Below, one piece after another: positions 9,878 through 19,615 of a DNA stretch of 64,000 nucleotides. This stretch comes from Flavobacteriia bacterium. GTDB taxonomy: Bacteria; Bacteroidota; Bacteroidia; Flavobacteriales; Flavobacteriaceae. The translations under genes and the position numbers were made by a program. Positions within the stretch are counted from its first letter, which is position 1. The number at the start of each line of letters is the position of its first letter. The DNA lies in assembly GCA_004293165.1 (NCBI GenBank), contig RDYL01000006.1:62001-126000 (forward strand), read 5' to 3'. Below the pieces are notes generated by a model. That model saw only the letters and a list, made by a program, of their open reading frames with translations, had not been told where the DNA came from and ran no database searches.

Positions 9878-10987
9878 TTAGTTGATTGAACTTTTAATAT
9901 TTTCAATAAATTGATCAAACAAATAACTTGAATCGTGAGGACCAGGACTTGCTTCAGGATGGTATTGTACTGAAAAACAGTTTTTCGATTTCATTCGCAT
10001 TCCAGCAACTGTTCCGTCATTTAAATGCTCATGTGTTAATTCGAAATCAGGATGTTTATCTAATTCTTCTCTTACGATAGCAAAACCATGATTTTGAGAC
10101 GTAATTTCACCTTTACCAGTAATCACATTTTTTACAGGATGATTGATTCCTCTGTGACCATTGAACATTTTGTAAGTTGAAATACCATTAGCCAAGCCAA
10201 TAATTTGATGTCCTAAACAAATACCAAAAAGTGGTTTATTCTGATTTAAAATTTGTCTTGCCACTTCTTGAGCTGATTCAAGAGGTTCTGGATCTCCAGG
10301 CCCATTAGACAAGAAATATCCATCAGGATTGAATGATTTTAAATCTTCAAATGAGGCATTGTAAGGAAAAACTTTGATGTAGCAATCTCTCTTTGCTAAA
10401 TTTCTTAGAATATTGGTTTTTATCCCTAAGTCTAAAGCTGAAATTTTATATTTTGCTGTCTCTTCACCAAAGAAATAAGGTTCAGTTGTTGACACTTTTG
10501 AAGCCAATTCCAATCCATTCATATCAGGAACTTGTGATAATTTTTCTTTTAGCTCTTTAATCGGTGTTCCATCAGTACAAATTACAGCATTCATTGCTCC
10601 ATTATCTCTGATATAACTTACTAATGCTCTTGTATCTACATCAGAAATTACGATAAGATTTTGTTTACTTAAATAGTCAAATAAACTTTCAGTAGCATCT
10701 TCACGAGAATAATTAAAACTGAAGTTTTTACAAACCAAGCCTGAAATTTTTACTGAATCAGATTCCACTTCTTTTTCATTTACGCCATAATTACCAATGT
10801 GAGCATTAGTAGTTACCATGATTTGTCCAAAGTAAGAAGGGTCTGTAAAGATTTCTTGATAACCTGTTGTTCCAGTATTAAAAGCGACTTCACCAAAAGT
10901 CACCCCTTCAATACCGATAGATTTTCCGTGAAAAATTGTTCCGTCTTTAAGAAGCAGAACGGCTTTAGAACGATTATTGTATTTCAT
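9878..10987 (-). CDS. carA: Carbamoyl-phosphate synthase, small (glutaminase) subunit
   Basis: A 369-residue glutamine amidotransferase subunit that supplies ammonia to CarB for arginine and pyrimidine synthesis. The N-terminal CPSase domain (LLKDGTIFHGKSIGIEGVTFGEV) is followed by a class I glutaminase domain with the nucleophile elbow FGICLGHQI and the catalytic pair in YHPEASPGPHDS. carB is not in this window. A TAATTTTG element on the minus strand (11004-11011) lies 17 bases before the ATG and may be the -7 box, making the leader very short. Confidence 0.97.
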   Translation of the reverse strand: MKYNNRSKAVLLLKDGTIFHGKSIGIEGVTFGEVAFNTGTTGYQEIFTDPSYFGQIMVTTNAHIGNYGVNEKEVESDSVKISGLVCKNFSFNYSREDATESLFDYLSKQNLIVISDVDTRALVSYIRDNGAMNAVICTDGTPIKELKEKLSQVPDMNGLELASKVSTTEPYFFGEETAKYKISALDLGIKTNILRNLAKRDCYIKVFPYNASFEDLKSFNPDGYFLSNGPGDPEPLESAQEVARQILNQNKPLFGICLGHQIIGLANGISTYKMFNGHRGINHPVKNVITGKGEITSQNHGFAIVREELDKHPDFELTHEHLNDGTVAGMRMKSKNCFSVQYHPEASPGPHDSSYLFDQFIENIKSSIN

Positions 10988-11003
10988 TGTGTTGTGTTGT
11001 TAT

Positions 11004-11011
11004 GGGTGCAA
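11004..11011 (-). promoter_or_regulatory. Possible -7 element upstream of carA
   Basis: TAATTTTG on the minus strand matches TAnnTTTG and lies between the rplQ terminator and the carA start, so carA may be transcribed separately from the ribosomal cluster. Confidence 0.45.
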
Positions 11012-11066
11012 AATTAGTTATAAAAGTTGTTTTAAGAAAATATTTGATTCGTAAAACCAAAAAAAA

Positions 11067-11093
11067 AGGATAAACTTAAAAAAGTCTATCCTT
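11067..11093 (-). terminator. Terminator at the end of the ribosomal cluster (after rplQ)
   Basis: Stem AAGGATA / TATCCTT, extended by partly paired GAC/GTT bases around an A/T loop. In the minus direction it runs into a stretch of nine T. It lies 28 bases past the rplQ stop and marks the end of the long ribosomal transcription unit. Confidence 0.82.
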
Positions 11094-11120
11094 ATTATTT
11101 TTACATGAATGGTTTCATAA

Positions 11121-11603
11121 CTATTCTGTAGCTTCAGTATTTTCAGAAGTTTCAGCAGCTGGAGCTTCAGGAGTACCTTCCGCTTTTTTAGCTTTTCCAC
11201 GACGAGTCGTTTTCTTAACTTCTTTTTTACCACCATTATACAATGTGTTAAAATCTACAAATTCAATCATTGCCATGTCAGCGTTATCTCCTAAACGATT
11301 ACCTAACTTGATGATACGAGTGTATCCTCCTGGACGGTCACCAACTTTAGCAGCAACTTCTCTAAACAATTCAGTAACAGCATATTTATCTCTTAAATAA
11401 GCAAAAACTGTACGGCGATTGTGAGTAGTATCTTCTTTTGATTTTGTAACTAATGGTTCAACAAATTGTTTTAAAGCTTTAGCTTTAGCAACAGTCGTGT
11501 TGATACGCTTATGTTCGATTAAAGAACAAGCCATATTAGCTAACATAGCTTTTCTATGTCCTTTTTGTCTACTTAAATGATTGAATTTTTTTCCGTGTCT
11601 CAT
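11121..11603 (-). CDS. rplQ: 50S ribosomal protein L17
   Basis: Large-subunit protein near the exit tunnel, last gene of the alpha-operon part. Residues 1 to about 118 are the L17 core ([20 protein letters not shown] ... [20 protein letters not shown]). About 40 further residues form a low-complexity Lys-then-Ala/Glu/Thr tail ([20 protein letters not shown] ...), absent from the short E. coli protein but common in Bacteroidota. It follows rpoA with a 62-base gap and is followed by a terminator. Confidence 0.96.
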   Translation of the reverse strand: MRHGKKFNHLSRQKGHRKAMLANMACSLIEHKRINTTVAKAKALKQFVEPLVTKSKEDTTHNRRTVFAYLRDKYAVTELFREVAAKVGDRPGGYTRIIKLGNRLGDNADMAMIEFVDFNTLYNGGKKEVKKTTRRGKAKKAEGTPEAPAAETSENTEATE

Positions 11604-11665
11604 GACGTGTTTTATTTATCTTCATCTTGCATCAATCCATTAAAGGAGCGCAAAATATGAAGCAA

Positions 11666-12658
11666 TTATTCTTTATCTAACTTGTATTTAGTTAAGTCCA
11701 TACCGAAAGTAAGGTTTTTATTAGCCACTAACTCATCTAATTCAGTTAATGATTTTTTACCAAAATTACGGAACTTCATTAAGTCGTTCTTGTTGAAAGA
11801 CACTAAATCACCTAATGTATCAACTTCAGCCGCTTTTAAACAATTTAATGCTCTAACAGATAAGTCCATGTCAACTAATTTAGTTTTCAACAACTGTCTC
11901 ATGTGAAGAGATTCTTCATCATATGACTCAGTTTGAGCAATTTCATCTGCCTCAAGAGTAATTCTTTCGTCAGAGAACAACATAAAGTGATGGATTAACG
12001 TCTTAGCAGCCTCAGTTAAAGCATCTTTAGGATGGATAGAACCATCTGTAATGATTTCAAAAACTAATTTTTCGTAATCTGTTTTTTGTTCCACACGGAA
12101 ATTCTCAATAGTATATTTAACATTCTTTACAGGTGTGTAAATAGAATCCGTAAAAATTGTTCCTATTGGAGCGTTTGATTTTTTGTTCTCTTCAGCAGGA
12201 ACATAACCTCTACCTTTTTCGATAGAAAGTTCCATGTTGATTGTAGTTTTGCTGTCTAAATTACAGATTACTAAATCTGGATTTAAAACTTGAAAACCAG
12301 AGATGAATTTTTGAAAATCACCTGCTGTAATTTTATCTTTTCCTGAAAGAGCAATAGAAACAGACTCATTATCAATATCTTCAATTTGACGTTTAAAACG
12401 TACTTGTTTAAGATTTAAAATAATTTCTGTTACATCTTCAACCACACCAGAGATAGTAGAGAACTCATGTTCTACACCTTCTAATCTAACTGATGTAATT
12501 GCATATCCTTCAAGGGAAGAAAGCAAAACTCTTCTAAGTGCATTACCAACAGTCAATCCGTAACCAGGTTCTAAAGGTCTAAATTCAAATTTACCTTCAA
12601 AATCGGTTGAATCGATCATGATAACTTTATCGGGCTTTTGAAAATTAAATATTGCCAT
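11666..12658 (-). CDS. rpoA: RNA polymerase alpha subunit
   Basis: A 330-residue core RNA polymerase subunit. The N-terminal dimerisation domain ([20 protein letters not shown]) assembles beta and beta prime. The C-terminal domain ([20 protein letters not shown] ... [19 protein letters not shown]) contacts UP elements and activators. The frame is open to an ATG at 12676, but [12 protein letters not shown] at 12658 is the usual start in Bacteroidota and leaves a normal 21-base gap to rpsD. Confidence 0.96.
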   Translation of the reverse strand: MAIFNFQKPDKVIMIDSTDFEGKFEFRPLEPGYGLTVGNALRRVLLSSLEGYAITSVRLEGVEHEFSTISGVVEDVTEIILNLKQVRFKRQIEDIDNESVSIALSGKDKITAGDFQKFISGFQVLNPDLVICNLDSKTTINMELSIEKGRGYVPAEENKKSNAPIGTIFTDSIYTPVKNVKYTIENFRVEQKTDYEKLVFEIITDGSIHPKDALTEAAKTLIHHFMLFSDERITLEADEIAQTESYDEESLHMRQLLKTKLVDMDLSVRALNCLKAAEVDTLGDLVSFNKNDLMKFRNFGKKSLTELDELVANKNLTFGMDLTKYKLDKE

Positions 12659-12679
12659 ACTTTCGACTAAAGTCAATTA

Positions 12680-13285
12680 TTATTTGTTATACAACTCAAC
12701 GATTAGTTGTTCTTTAATATTTTCTGGAATCTGAAGTCTTTGAGGTACAGAAACAAAAGTACCTTCTTTAGTATCATTATTCCATGTAATCCACTCATAA
12801 ACTTGAGAAGAACTTGCTAAAGAACGCTCGATAGCTTCAAGAGATTTTGATTTTTCACGTACAGCAACTTTATCACCAGCTTTCAAGTGGTAAGAAGGTA
12901 CATTAACAAGCTCACCGTTAACAGTGATATGTCTGTGAGATACAATTTGACGAGCTGCTCTACGAGAAGGCGCAACGCCCATTCTGTAAACTACGTTATC
13001 TAAACGAGCTTCACATAATTGTAATAAGATTTCACCTGTTACTCCAGAAGCAGCAGATGCTTTTTTGAATAAGTTTCTGAATTGTTTTTCAAGAATTCCG
13101 TAAGTGTACTTAGCTTTTTGCTTTTCCATTAACTGAACTGCATACTCAGATTTTTTACCTCTCTTTTTAGCTAAACCATGTTGCCCTGGAGGGTAATTTC
13201 TTTTTTCGAAGGCTTTGTCTTCTCCGAATATTGCTTCGCCAAATTTACGAGCAATTTTAGTTTTTGGACCAGTATATCTTGCCAT
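12680..13285 (-). CDS. rpsD: 30S ribosomal protein S4
   Basis: A 201-residue primary 16S rRNA-binding protein that nucleates 30S assembly. It begins [20 protein letters not shown], and the S4 RNA-binding domain ([20 protein letters not shown]) follows from about residue 92. In many bacteria S4 represses its own operon. Here the gene is preceded by an unusually long 84-base gap with a long-range stem (see 13302-13355), a plausible place for such control. Confidence 0.97.
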   Translation of the reverse strand: MARYTGPKTKIARKFGEAIFGEDKAFEKRNYPPGQHGLAKKRGKKSEYAVQLMEKQKAKYTYGILEKQFRNLFKKASAASGVTGEILLQLCEARLDNVVYRMGVAPSRRAARQIVSHRHITVNGELVNVPSYHLKAGDKVAVREKSKSLEAIERSLASSSQVYEWITWNNDTKEGTFVSVPQRLQIPENIKEQLIVELYNK

Positions 13286-13301
13286 TTTAAAAAATTAAAA
13301 A

Positions 13302-13355
13302 AGGTAGGAATTATGAATTCAGGTCATATATCCTTCGATAATTTTAAACCTACCT
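13302..13355 (-). promoter_or_regulatory. Candidate structured leader of rpsD
   Basis: AGGTAGG at 13302-13308 is exactly complementary to CCTACCT at 13349-13355. On the transcript (minus strand) these close a stem of seven base pairs around a 40-base internal part that can fold further (AGG/CCT pairs). The 84-base rpsK-rpsD gap is far longer than most gaps of this operon. Autoregulation by S4 is known in other phyla; here it is inferred only from position and structure. Confidence 0.4.
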
Positions 13356-13369
13356 ATGTTATACTTAAA

Positions 13370-13753
13370 TTATACTCTTCTTCTTTTCGGAGGACGACAT
13401 CCGTTGTGAGGCATTGGAGTTACATCAATGATTTCAGTAACTTCAACTCCAGAATTATGAATAGATCTAATAGCAGATTCTCTACCATTTCCTGGACCTT
13501 TCACATAAACTTTCACTTTTTTAAGTCCAGCTTCAAGAGCTACTTTACTACAATCTTCTGCTGCCATTTGAGCTGCATAAGGAGTATTCTTTTTAGAACC
13601 TCTAAAGCCCATTTTACCAGCTGAAGACCAAGAAATAACTTCACCTTTCTTATTAGTCAAAGAAATAATGATGTTGTTAAAAGTAGCATTAATATGTGCT
13701 TCTCCTGAAGATTCAACGATAACTTTACGTTTTTTTGCTGTTGCTTTAGCCAT
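13370..13753 (-). CDS. rpsK: 30S ribosomal protein S11
   Basis: A 127-residue platform protein of the small subunit, close to the mRNA exit. The typical segments [37 protein letters not shown] and the basic C-terminus [16 protein letters not shown] are all present. It stands 11 bases behind rpsM and ahead of the long rpsD leader. Confidence 0.97.
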   Translation of the reverse strand: MAKATAKKRKVIVESSGEAHINATFNNIIISLTNKKGEVISWSSAGKMGFRGSKKNTPYAAQMAAEDCSKVALEAGLKKVKVYVKGPGNGRESAIRSIHNSGVEVTEIIDVTPMPHNGCRPPKRRRV

Positions 13754-13764
13754 ATTATTACTTA

Positions 13765-14139
13765 TTATTTAGTTGCTTTTTTCTTGTTAGCAACAGTTTT
13801 TCTCTTACCTTTTCTAGTTCTAGAGTTGTTTTTAGTTCTTTGACCTCTCAATGGAAGTCCAGCTCTATGACGAATACCTCTTTGACATCCAATATCCATT
13901 AAACGTTTGATGTTTAATTGAACTTCTGAACGCAATTCACCTTCAATTTTGAAATAAGATACCGCATCACGAATTGCTCCGATCTCGTCATCATTCCAAT
14001 CTTGAACTTTTTTGTCTTCGCTCACTTGAGCTTTAGCTAATATATCTTTAGCTCTGCTTCTACCAATACCAAATATGTATGTTAAAGCAATGATTCCTCT
14101 TTTTTGTTTAGGTATATCTACCCCTGCAATTCTTGCCAT
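13765..14139 (-). CDS. rpsM: 30S ribosomal protein S13
   Basis: A 124-residue head protein that makes inter-subunit bridges and contacts the P-site tRNA through its basic tail. Typical are [20 protein letters not shown], the helix-hairpin-helix [13 protein letters not shown], and the [18 protein letters not shown] segment followed by a lysine-rich tail. It begins two bases after the rpmJ stop. Confidence 0.97.
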   Translation of the reverse strand: MARIAGVDIPKQKRGIIALTYIFGIGRSRAKDILAKAQVSEDKKVQDWNDDEIGAIRDAVSYFKIEGELRSEVQLNIKRLMDIGCQRGIRHRAGLPLRGQRTKNNSRTRKGKRKTVANKKKATK

Positions 14140-14141
14140 AA

Positions 14142-14258
14142 TTATCCTTGTCTTTGTTTAAATCTAGGATTCTTTTTGTTAATAACGTATAATCTTCCTT
14201 TTCTACGTACAATAATGCACTCGGCACTTCTTTTTTTAACTGATGCTCTTACTTTCAT
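14142..14258 (-). CDS. rpmJ: 50S ribosomal protein L36 (zinc-free type)
   Basis: I read a 38-residue gene from the ATG at 14258 to the TAA at 14142, starting [20 protein letters not shown] and ending NPRFKQRQG. The ends match L36, but only one cysteine (residue 14) is left of the usual zinc ligands, so this is a C-minus form that should not bind zinc through a CCCH site. It is in the standard place, 10 bases after infA and 2 bases before rpsM. Confidence 0.93.
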
Positions 14259-14268
14259 TTTAATAGCT

Positions 14269-14484
14269 TTAGTATCTATAAGTAATTCTTGCTTTAGACA
14301 AATCATAAGGGCTCATTTCAAGTTTAACCTTGTCACCTGGCAACAACTTAATGTAATGCATACGCATTTTACCAGAGATATGAGCAATTACAATATGTCC
14401 GTTTTCTAACTCCACACGGAACATAGCATTTGACAATGCTTCAATAATTGTACCGTCTTGTTCTATTGCTGATTGTTTTGCCAT
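14269..14484 (-). CDS. infA: Translation initiation factor IF-1
   Basis: A 71-residue S1-like OB-fold protein that occupies the ribosomal A site during initiation. It begins [20 protein letters not shown] and contains the family segments [20 protein letters not shown] and [19 protein letters not shown]. It lies five bases after secY; adk and map, which intervene in many other bacteria, are absent here. Confidence 0.97.
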   Translation of the reverse strand: MAKQSAIEQDGTIIEALSNAMFRVELENGHIVIAHISGKMRMHYIKLLPGDKVKLEMSPYDLSKARITYRY

Positions 14485-14489
14485 AAAAA

Positions 14490-15833
14490 TTAAGCTACTG
14501 CTTTTCTATTTTTACCACTTTTCATCAAACCATCATAGTGTTTATTCAATAAATAAGAATTTATTTGCTGAATGGTGTCTATTGCAACTCCAACCATGAT
14601 TAATAAAGAAGTACCACCATAAAAATAACCCCAAGCACCTTGAACTCCAAGTAAACTTACTGCAACAGCTGGGAACACAGCTACTAAAGCAAGAAATAAC
14701 GATCCTGGAAAAGTAATTAGTGACATAATTTTATCTAGGTAATCTCCGGTTTCTACACCTGGCTTAACACCTGGTATAAAACCTCCGCTTCTTTTTAAAT
14801 CATCTGCCATCTTGTTAGTTGGTACGGTAATTGCGGTGTAAAAGTACGTAAAAATTACAATTAACAAAGCAAAAACTATATTATATACTAAACCGAATGG
14901 ATCGTTGAACATTCCTGCAATAGAAAGTGCAGTGTCTGATTCTTTAGCCAAACCAGAAACAGCAGCAGGAATAAACATAATAGCTTGTGCAAAAATGATC
15001 GGCATAACACCTGATGCATTTAACTTTAATGGGATAAACTGTCTGTTACCACCCATCATGTCTTCTTCAAAATCCCCAGAAACTGTACGTCTTGCATACT
15101 GTACTGGAATTTTTCTTACAGCCATTACTAATAAAATACATGCAATTATTACTAAGAACCAAAGAATTAATTCGAATACCATCATCATTACACCTCCGTT
15201 TGCTTGAGAAGTTCTAGATGAAAACTCTTGAATAAATGCTTGTGGCATTCTTGCAATAATACCTACCATTATCAATAAAGAAATACCATTACCAATACCT
15301 TTATCAGTAATTTTTTCTCCTAACCACATTGCAAAAATCGTACCTGTTACTAAAATAAGTACCGAAGAAAAGATGAATGTAGGACCAGTTAACATAAATG
15401 CTTCACCTGGTAAAGTTCTGTACAAGTTATAAATATAACCAGGACCTTGAACTAAAGTAATTAAGATTGTTAACCATCTTGTAATTTGGTTAATTTTCTT
15501 TCTACCACTTTCACCATCTTTTTGTAATTTTTGTAAATATGGCACCGCAATTCCCATTAATTGAACTACGATAGAAGCTGATATATACGGCATGATACCC
15601 AATGCAAATACAGAAGCTTGCGAAAACGCACCTCCTGTAAATACATTAATTAACCATCCAATACCTTCATCAGTTTGGTTTGTAAGATTTGTCAATTTAG
15701 TAGCATCAATCCCCGGAAGGGTTACTTGAGCACCAAAACGGTACACTAATAATAATCCAAGAGTTAATAAAATTCTATTTTTTAACTCTTCTATTTTCCA
15801 AACGTTGATGAACGAATCTATAAATTTCTTCAT
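14490..15833 (-). CDS. secY: Protein translocase subunit SecY
   Basis: A 447-residue channel protein with ten membrane helices that forms the SecYEG pore. Visible are the N-terminal amphipathic part ([20 protein letters not shown]), the plug region after helix 1 ([20 protein letters not shown]), the cytosolic C4 loop with [11 protein letters not shown], and the C5 loop [13 protein letters not shown] that contacts SecA and the ribosome. It lies in the normal place after rplO with a 13-base gap. Confidence 0.97.
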   Translation of the reverse strand: MKKFIDSFINVWKIEELKNRILLTLGLLLVYRFGAQVTLPGIDATKLTNLTNQTDEGIGWLINVFTGGAFSQASVFALGIMPYISASIVVQLMGIAVPYLQKLQKDGESGRKKINQITRWLTILITLVQGPGYIYNLYRTLPGEAFMLTGPTFIFSSVLILVTGTIFAMWLGEKITDKGIGNGISLLIMVGIIARMPQAFIQEFSSRTSQANGGVMMMVFELILWFLVIIACILLVMAVRKIPVQYARRTVSGDFEEDMMGGNRQFIPLKLNASGVMPIIFAQAIMFIPAAVSGLAKESDTALSIAGMFNDPFGLVYNIVFALLIVIFTYFYTAITVPTNKMADDLKRSGGFIPGVKPGVETGDYLDKIMSLITFPGSLFLALVAVFPAVAVSLLGVQGAWGYFYGGTSLLIMVGVAIDTIQQINSYLLNKHYDGLMKSGKNRKAVA

Positions 15834-15846
15834 TTTACTAAAAGGA

Positions 15847-16299
15847 TTATAAAGTTACAGCTTCTCCACCAGCAGCTTCAATAGCCGCTTTTGCAGATGC
15901 AGTAAATTTGTGAGCACTTACTTTAAGTTTTGTTTTTAGCTCACCTCTTCCTAAAATCTTTACTAAGCTATTTTTTGTAGCCAAACGAGTATCTACAAAT
16001 ACAGTAAAATCTACTGCATCGGTAACTACACCGTTATCTACTAATAATTGTAACGAATCAAGATTGATACCTTGATATTCTACTCTATTAATGTTCTTGA
16101 AACCAAACTTAGGCACACGTCTTTGAAGTGGCATTTGACCACCTTCAAAACCAATTTTCTTAGAATAACCAGAACGAGACTTAGCTCCTTTGTGTCCACG
16201 TGCAGCGGTACCACCTTTACCAGAACCTTCTCCTCTACCTACTCTTTTATTTTGGTTGTGAACTGAACCTTCAGCTGGTTGTAAGTTACTTAAATTCAT
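15847..16299 (-). CDS. rplO: 50S ribosomal protein L15
   Basis: A 150-residue large-subunit protein with the long glycine- and arginine-rich N-terminal extension typical of L15 (RVGRGEGSGKGGTAARGHKG) and the signature region INRVEYQGINLDSLQ in mid-protein. It follows rpmD by 12 bases and precedes secY by 13. Confidence 0.96.
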   Translation of the reverse strand: MNLSNLQPAEGSVHNQNKRVGRGEGSGKGGTAARGHKGAKSRSGYSKKIGFEGGQMPLQRRVPKFGFKNINRVEYQGINLDSLQLLVDNGVVTDAVDFTVFVDTRLATKNSLVKILGRGELKTKLKVSAHKFTASAKAAIEAAGGEAVTL

Positions 16300-16311
16300 A
16301 ACTGTATAGTG

Positions 16312-16494
16312 TTATTTAGTTTCTTCAACAGAAACTAAGTGTTTAACTTTATTTACCATTCCAAGGATAGCAGGATTTGCATCATGCTCAACAACCTGTC
16401 CCATTTTACGAAGACCTAAAGCTTCCAAAGTTCTCTTTTGATCAAGAGGACAATTGATTTTACTTCTTACTTGTTTTACTTTTAATTTTGCCAT
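16312..16494 (-). CDS. rpmD: 50S ribosomal protein L30
   Basis: A 60-residue single-domain protein of the large subunit. It shows the L30 pattern VKQVRSKINCPLDQKRTLEA followed by LGLRKMGQVVEHDANPAILG. It is of the short bacterial type and stands in the standard order rpsE-rpmD-rplO. Confidence 0.95.
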   Translation of the reverse strand: MAKLKVKQVRSKINCPLDQKRTLEALGLRKMGQVVEHDANPAILGMVNKVKHLVSVEETK

Positions 16495-16507
16495 GATTTC
16501 CTGTTGA

Positions 16508-17032
16508 TTAACCTTTGAATACTTTTTCTAAAGATACTCCTCTTTGTTTAGCTACCGTTAAAGCGCTTCTCATTTGTAATAAAGCATCAAAAGTTGCTTT
16601 AACTACGTTATGAGGGTTAGAAGAACCTTGTGATTTAGATAATACATCATGAATACCTACTGATTCTAATACGGCACGAACAGCACCACCAGCAATTACT
16701 CCAGTACCATGAGAAGCAGGCATTAAAAATACTCTTGCTCCACCAAATTTACCTTTTTGTTCATGAGGTACAGATTGACCATGTAATGGAATTCTCACTA
16801 GATTTTTCTTAGCATCTTCTACCGCTTTAGCAATAGCCTCAGAAACATCTTTAGATTTTCCTAATCCATGACCTACAACACCGTTCTCATCACCAACTAC
16901 TACGATAGCAGAGAAACCAAATGCTCTACCTCCTTTAGTAACTTTAGTAACACGATTTACACTCACCAAACGATCTTTTAATTCAAGACCTCCTGGTTTT
17001 ACAATCTCTACGTTTTTATAATTATGATACAT
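16508..17032 (-). CDS. rpsE: 30S ribosomal protein S5
   Basis: A 174-residue protein at the mRNA entry channel, involved in accuracy of decoding. It contains the double-stranded-RNA-binding-like N-terminal domain ([20 protein letters not shown]) and the glycine-rich stretch [16 protein letters not shown]. It begins [20 protein letters not shown] and follows rplR by six bases. Confidence 0.96.
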   Translation of the reverse strand: MYHNYKNVEIVKPGGLELKDRLVSVNRVTKVTKGGRAFGFSAIVVVGDENGVVGHGLGKSKDVSEAIAKAVEDAKKNLVRIPLHGQSVPHEQKGKFGGARVFLMPASHGTGVIAGGAVRAVLESVGIHDVLSKSQGSSNPHNVVKATFDALLQMRSALTVAKQRGVSLEKVFKG

Positions 17033-17038
17033 AATTTC

Positions 17039-17389
17039 TTAGAATTTAAGTCCAGCTTCTCTAGCTCCTTCAGCTAATGATTTCACACGTCCATGGTATA
17101 AATACCCACCTCTATCAAAAGAGATTGTTGAAATACCTGCTTTAAGTGCTTTTTCAGCAACTAATTTACCAACTGCTTTTGCAGTTTCAACAGCAGTTCC
17201 TTGAGCAACTTCTTTATCTCTCGATGAAGCGGCAACTAAAGTTGTACCGTTTACGTCATCTATGATTTGCGCATAGATTTCTTTATTACTTCTGAATACA
17301 GAAAGTCTTGGTTGAGCAGCAGTTCCGCTTACAATCTTTCTGATTCTGAACTTAATTCTTTGTCTTCTTTCAGATTTCGTTAATGACAT
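17039..17389 (-). CDS. rplR: 50S ribosomal protein L18
   Basis: A 116-residue 5S rRNA-binding protein. It has the basic N-terminus [20 protein letters not shown] and the family segments [18 protein letters not shown] and [20 protein letters not shown]. Gaps are 11 bases to rplF and 6 to rpsE. Confidence 0.96.
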   Translation of the reverse strand: MSLTKSERRQRIKFRIRKIVSGTAAQPRLSVFRSNKEIYAQIIDDVNGTTLVAASSRDKEVAQGTAVETAKAVGKLVAEKALKAGISTISFDRGGYLYHGRVKSLAEGAREAGLKF

Positions 17390-17400
17390 AGTCTTAATTT

Positions 17401-17943
17401 TTAAGCTGATTTACCTGCTTTTCTTCTTAGTTCTTCTCCTACAAACTTAACTCCTTTTCCTTTATATGGCTCAGGTTTGCGGAAACCTCTGATCTTCGCA
17501 GCTACTTGACCTAATAATTGTTTGTCGAATGATGATAATTTCACTATCGGATTTTTACCTTTTTCTGAAATTGTTTCTACAACAACTTCGCTTACAACAT
17601 CTAGAACGATGTTGTGAGAGAAACCTAACGCTAAATCAAGTTTTTGTCCTTGATTAGAAGCTCTGTATCCAACTCCAACTAATTCTAATTGTTTTGTAAA
17701 GCCTTCAGAAACACCAACAATCATATTGTTGATTAATGAACGATAAAGTCCGTGTTTCGCTCTCTCATCTTTATGATCTGATGAACGCTCAACGATAACT
17801 TGGTTATCTTCGATTTTAACGGTTACATCAGAAAATTCTTGAGTAAGCTCGCCTAATTTTCCTTTTACTGTAACTACAGCTTCTTTAACTTCTACAGTTA
17901 CTCCTGCTGGAATTGCAATTGGATTTTTACCTATTCTTGACAT
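17401..17943 (-). CDS. rplF: 50S ribosomal protein L6
   Basis: A 180-residue protein with the two repeated L6 domains, located near the factor-binding site. Visible are the start [20 protein letters not shown], the segment [19 protein letters not shown] between the domains, and the C-terminal signature [19 protein letters not shown]. It lies 15 bases after rpsH. Confidence 0.97.
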   Translation of the reverse strand: MSRIGKNPIAIPAGVTVEVKEAVVTVKGKLGELTQEFSDVTVKIEDNQVIVERSSDHKDERAKHGLYRSLINNMIVGVSEGFTKQLELVGVGYRASNQGQKLDLALGFSHNIVLDVVSEVVVETISEKGKNPIVKLSSFDKQLLGQVAAKIRGFRKPEPYKGKGVKFVGEELRRKAGKSA

Positions 17944-17958
17944 TGTCTCGTCTTTTTA

Positions 17959-18357
17959 TTAATATACGTAACAAACAACTTCGCCACCAACATTTAATTG
18001 CTTAGCTTGTTTTCCTGTCATCAAACCTTTTGATGTAGAAACAATAGCAATACCTAAACCATTTAAGATTCTAGGTAAGTCTGATGAACCTGCATATTTA
18101 CGTAAACCTGGTTTACTAATTCTTTGGATATCTTTAATAACTGACTCTTTCGTGTCTTTATCATATTTAAGTGCAATTTTGATTGAACCTTGTACAGAGT
18201 TGTCTTCAAATTTGTAACTTAAGATATATCCTTGATCGAATAAAATCTTTGTGATTTCTTTTTTCATGTTAGATGCTGGAATTTCAACCACTTTATGGTT
18301 AGCTCTCACTGCATTTCTAACTCTCGTAAGATAATCGGCAATTGGATCTGTATACAT
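17959..18357 (-). CDS. rpsH: 30S ribosomal protein S8
   Basis: A 132-residue central-domain protein of the small subunit and, in E. coli, the repressor of the spc operon. It starts MYTDPIADYLTRVRNAVRAN and ends with the signature ISTSKGLMTGKQAKQLNVGG (one substitution from the usual wording at the start). Here a 105-base gap with its own promoter-like elements and a ten-bp hairpin precedes the gene, while neighbouring gaps are mostly below 20 bases. Confidence 0.96.
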   Translation of the reverse strand: MYTDPIADYLTRVRNAVRANHKVVEIPASNMKKEITKILFDQGYILSYKFEDNSVQGSIKIALKYDKDTKESVIKDIQRISKPGLRKYAGSSDLPRILNGLGIAIVSTSKGLMTGKQAKQLNVGGEVVCYVY

Positions 18358-18381
18358 ATGTATAGAATTGCGGCTATGGTT

Positions 18382-18406
18382 TTCAATCCGCCCTCAGCGG
18401 ATTGAA
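18382..18406 (-). promoter_or_regulatory. Strong hairpin in the rpsH leader
   Basis: TTCAATCCGC at 18382-18391 pairs perfectly with GCGGATTGAA at 18397-18406 around the five-base loop CCTCA. It lies 24 bases before the rpsH start. No U-run follows in the transcribed direction, so it is not a classical terminator. It may be a protein-binding or stability element, possibly for S8. A smaller inverted repeat (CCAAT / ATTGG) lies just upstream, at about 18413-18434. Confidence 0.55.
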
Positions 18407-18438
18407 CCTTTAACCAATTAAACTTTTTTATTGGATTG

Positions 18439-18469
18439 CAAAAGTAATAACTTTTTTTGAGATTACCAA
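18439..18469 (-). promoter_or_regulatory. Internal promoter between rpsN and rpsH
   Basis: On the minus strand TTG (18467-18469) and TACTTTTG (18439-18446) are separated by 20 bases, fitting the Bacteroidota consensus TTG-N19/21-TAnnTTTG. The -33 box overlaps the end of rpsN. Transcription would start near 18432 and include the hairpin at 18382-18406. Confidence 0.6.
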
Positions 18470-18732
18470 GATGCTTTTTTAACACCTGGAATTAATCCTT
18501 GATTTGCCATTTCACGAAATGTTACACGAGAAATACCAAACTGACGCATATACCCTCTTGGTCTACCTGTTAATTTACAACGGTTGTGTACTCTAACTGG
18601 ACAAGAATTTTTTGGTAATTTTTGTAATCCTTCGAAATCTCCAGCTTCTTTTAAAGCTTTTCTTTTCTCAGCATACTTTTCTACTAATGCAATTCTTTTC
18701 ACCTCACGGGCTTTCATTGATTCTTTAGCCAT
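18463..18732 (-). CDS. rpsN: 30S ribosomal protein S14 (long, zinc-free type)
   Basis: An 89-residue head protein of the small subunit. The segment [20 protein letters not shown] and the C-terminus [18 protein letters not shown] identify it. The length and the absence of CxxC pairs show the C-minus form, which does not need zinc. It stands three bases after rplE. Confidence 0.96.
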   Translation of the reverse strand: MAKESMKAREVKRIALVEKYAEKRKALKEAGDFEGLQKLPKNSCPVRVHNRCKLTGRPRGYMRQFGISRVTFREMANQGLIPGVKKASW

Positions 18733-18735
18733 GTC

Positions 18736-19287
18736 TTAATTCTTTTTAAAAGGTAAACCTAGTTCTGCTAATAATGCTTTTGCTTCTTTATCTGTTTCTG
18801 CAGATGTTACGAAAGTAATATCAAAACCTGAAATTTTATTTACTTTATCAATGTCAATTTCTGGGAAAATGATTTGCTCAAGTACTCCAAGGTTATAATT
18901 TCCTCTACCGTCGAAACCTGTAGATTTAATACCACTGAAATCTCTAACACGTGGTAAAGATGAAGTAATCAATCTATCTAAGAATTCATACATTTTTTCT
19001 CCACGTAAAGTTACTTTAGCTCCAATTGGCATACCTTTTCTTAATTTAAAAGACGCAACGTCTTTCTTAGAAATAGTAGCAACCGCTTTTTGCCCAGTAA
19101 TTTTTGTCATTTCTTCAACAGCGTAATCTACTAATTTCTTATCCGATACAGCTGCACCAACACCACGGCTTACAACAATTTTTTCAAGTTTAGGAACTTG
19201 CATAACATTTTTGTAACCGAATTCTTCTGTAAGAGCTGCAATTACTCTGCTCTTATATTCTTCTTTTAGTCTAGGAATATATGCCAT
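18736..19287 (-). CDS. rplE: 50S ribosomal protein L5
   Basis: A 183-residue 5S rRNA-binding protein of the central protuberance. Family segments are [20 protein letters not shown], the [20 protein letters not shown] motif and the C-terminal [20 protein letters not shown]. It begins [20 protein letters not shown], two bases after rplX. Confidence 0.97.
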   Translation of the reverse strand: MAYIPRLKEEYKSRVIAALTEEFGYKNVMQVPKLEKIVVSRGVGAAVSDKKLVDYAVEEMTKITGQKAVATISKKDVASFKLRKGMPIGAKVTLRGEKMYEFLDRLITSSLPRVRDFSGIKSTGFDGRGNYNLGVLEQIIFPEIDIDKVNKISGFDITFVTSAETDKEAKALLAELGLPFKKN

Positions 19288-19289
19288 AA

Positions 19290-19604
19290 CTATAATACTT
19301 GATTAGATTTTTTTGAAAATCTCACTTTCTTGTCTCCTTCTTCTTTGAAACCAACTTTAGTCGTTTCTTTTGACTTTGGGTCAATTAAAGACAAGTTAGA
19401 CACATGAATAGGAGCTTCTTTTTTAACGATTCCTCCCTGAGGGTTTTTAGCACTTGGTTTAGTATGTTTCGAAACCATGTTAACTCCTTCAACAATCGCT
19501 TTGTTTTTCTCACGAAGAACACGTACGATTTTACCTTCAGAACCTTTATGGTCTCCAGCAATAACTCTTACGATATCTCCTGATTTTATTTTTAGCTTTA
19601 TCAT
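19290..19604 (-). CDS. rplX: 50S ribosomal protein L24
   Basis: A 104-residue assembly-initiator protein of the large subunit. The N-terminal KOW motif is clear ([20 protein letters not shown]), followed by [20 protein letters not shown]. Its start is 11 bases after rplN and its stop two bases before rplE. Confidence 0.96.
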   Translation of the reverse strand: MIKLKIKSGDIVRVIAGDHKGSEGKIVRVLREKNKAIVEGVNMVSKHTKPSAKNPQGGIVKKEAPIHVSNLSLIDPKSKETTKVGFKEEGDKKVRFSKKSNQVL

Positions 19605-19615
19605 TTGGATAAGAA

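Noticed and set aside
12659..12676. Upstream ATG for rpoA
   Set aside because: It would overlap rpsD's stop region needlessly; [12 protein letters not shown] at 12658 is the usual family start and gives the usual length of 330.
18382..18406. Hairpin before rpsH as an intrinsic terminator
   Set aside because: No U-run follows in the transcribed direction, and the operon continues.
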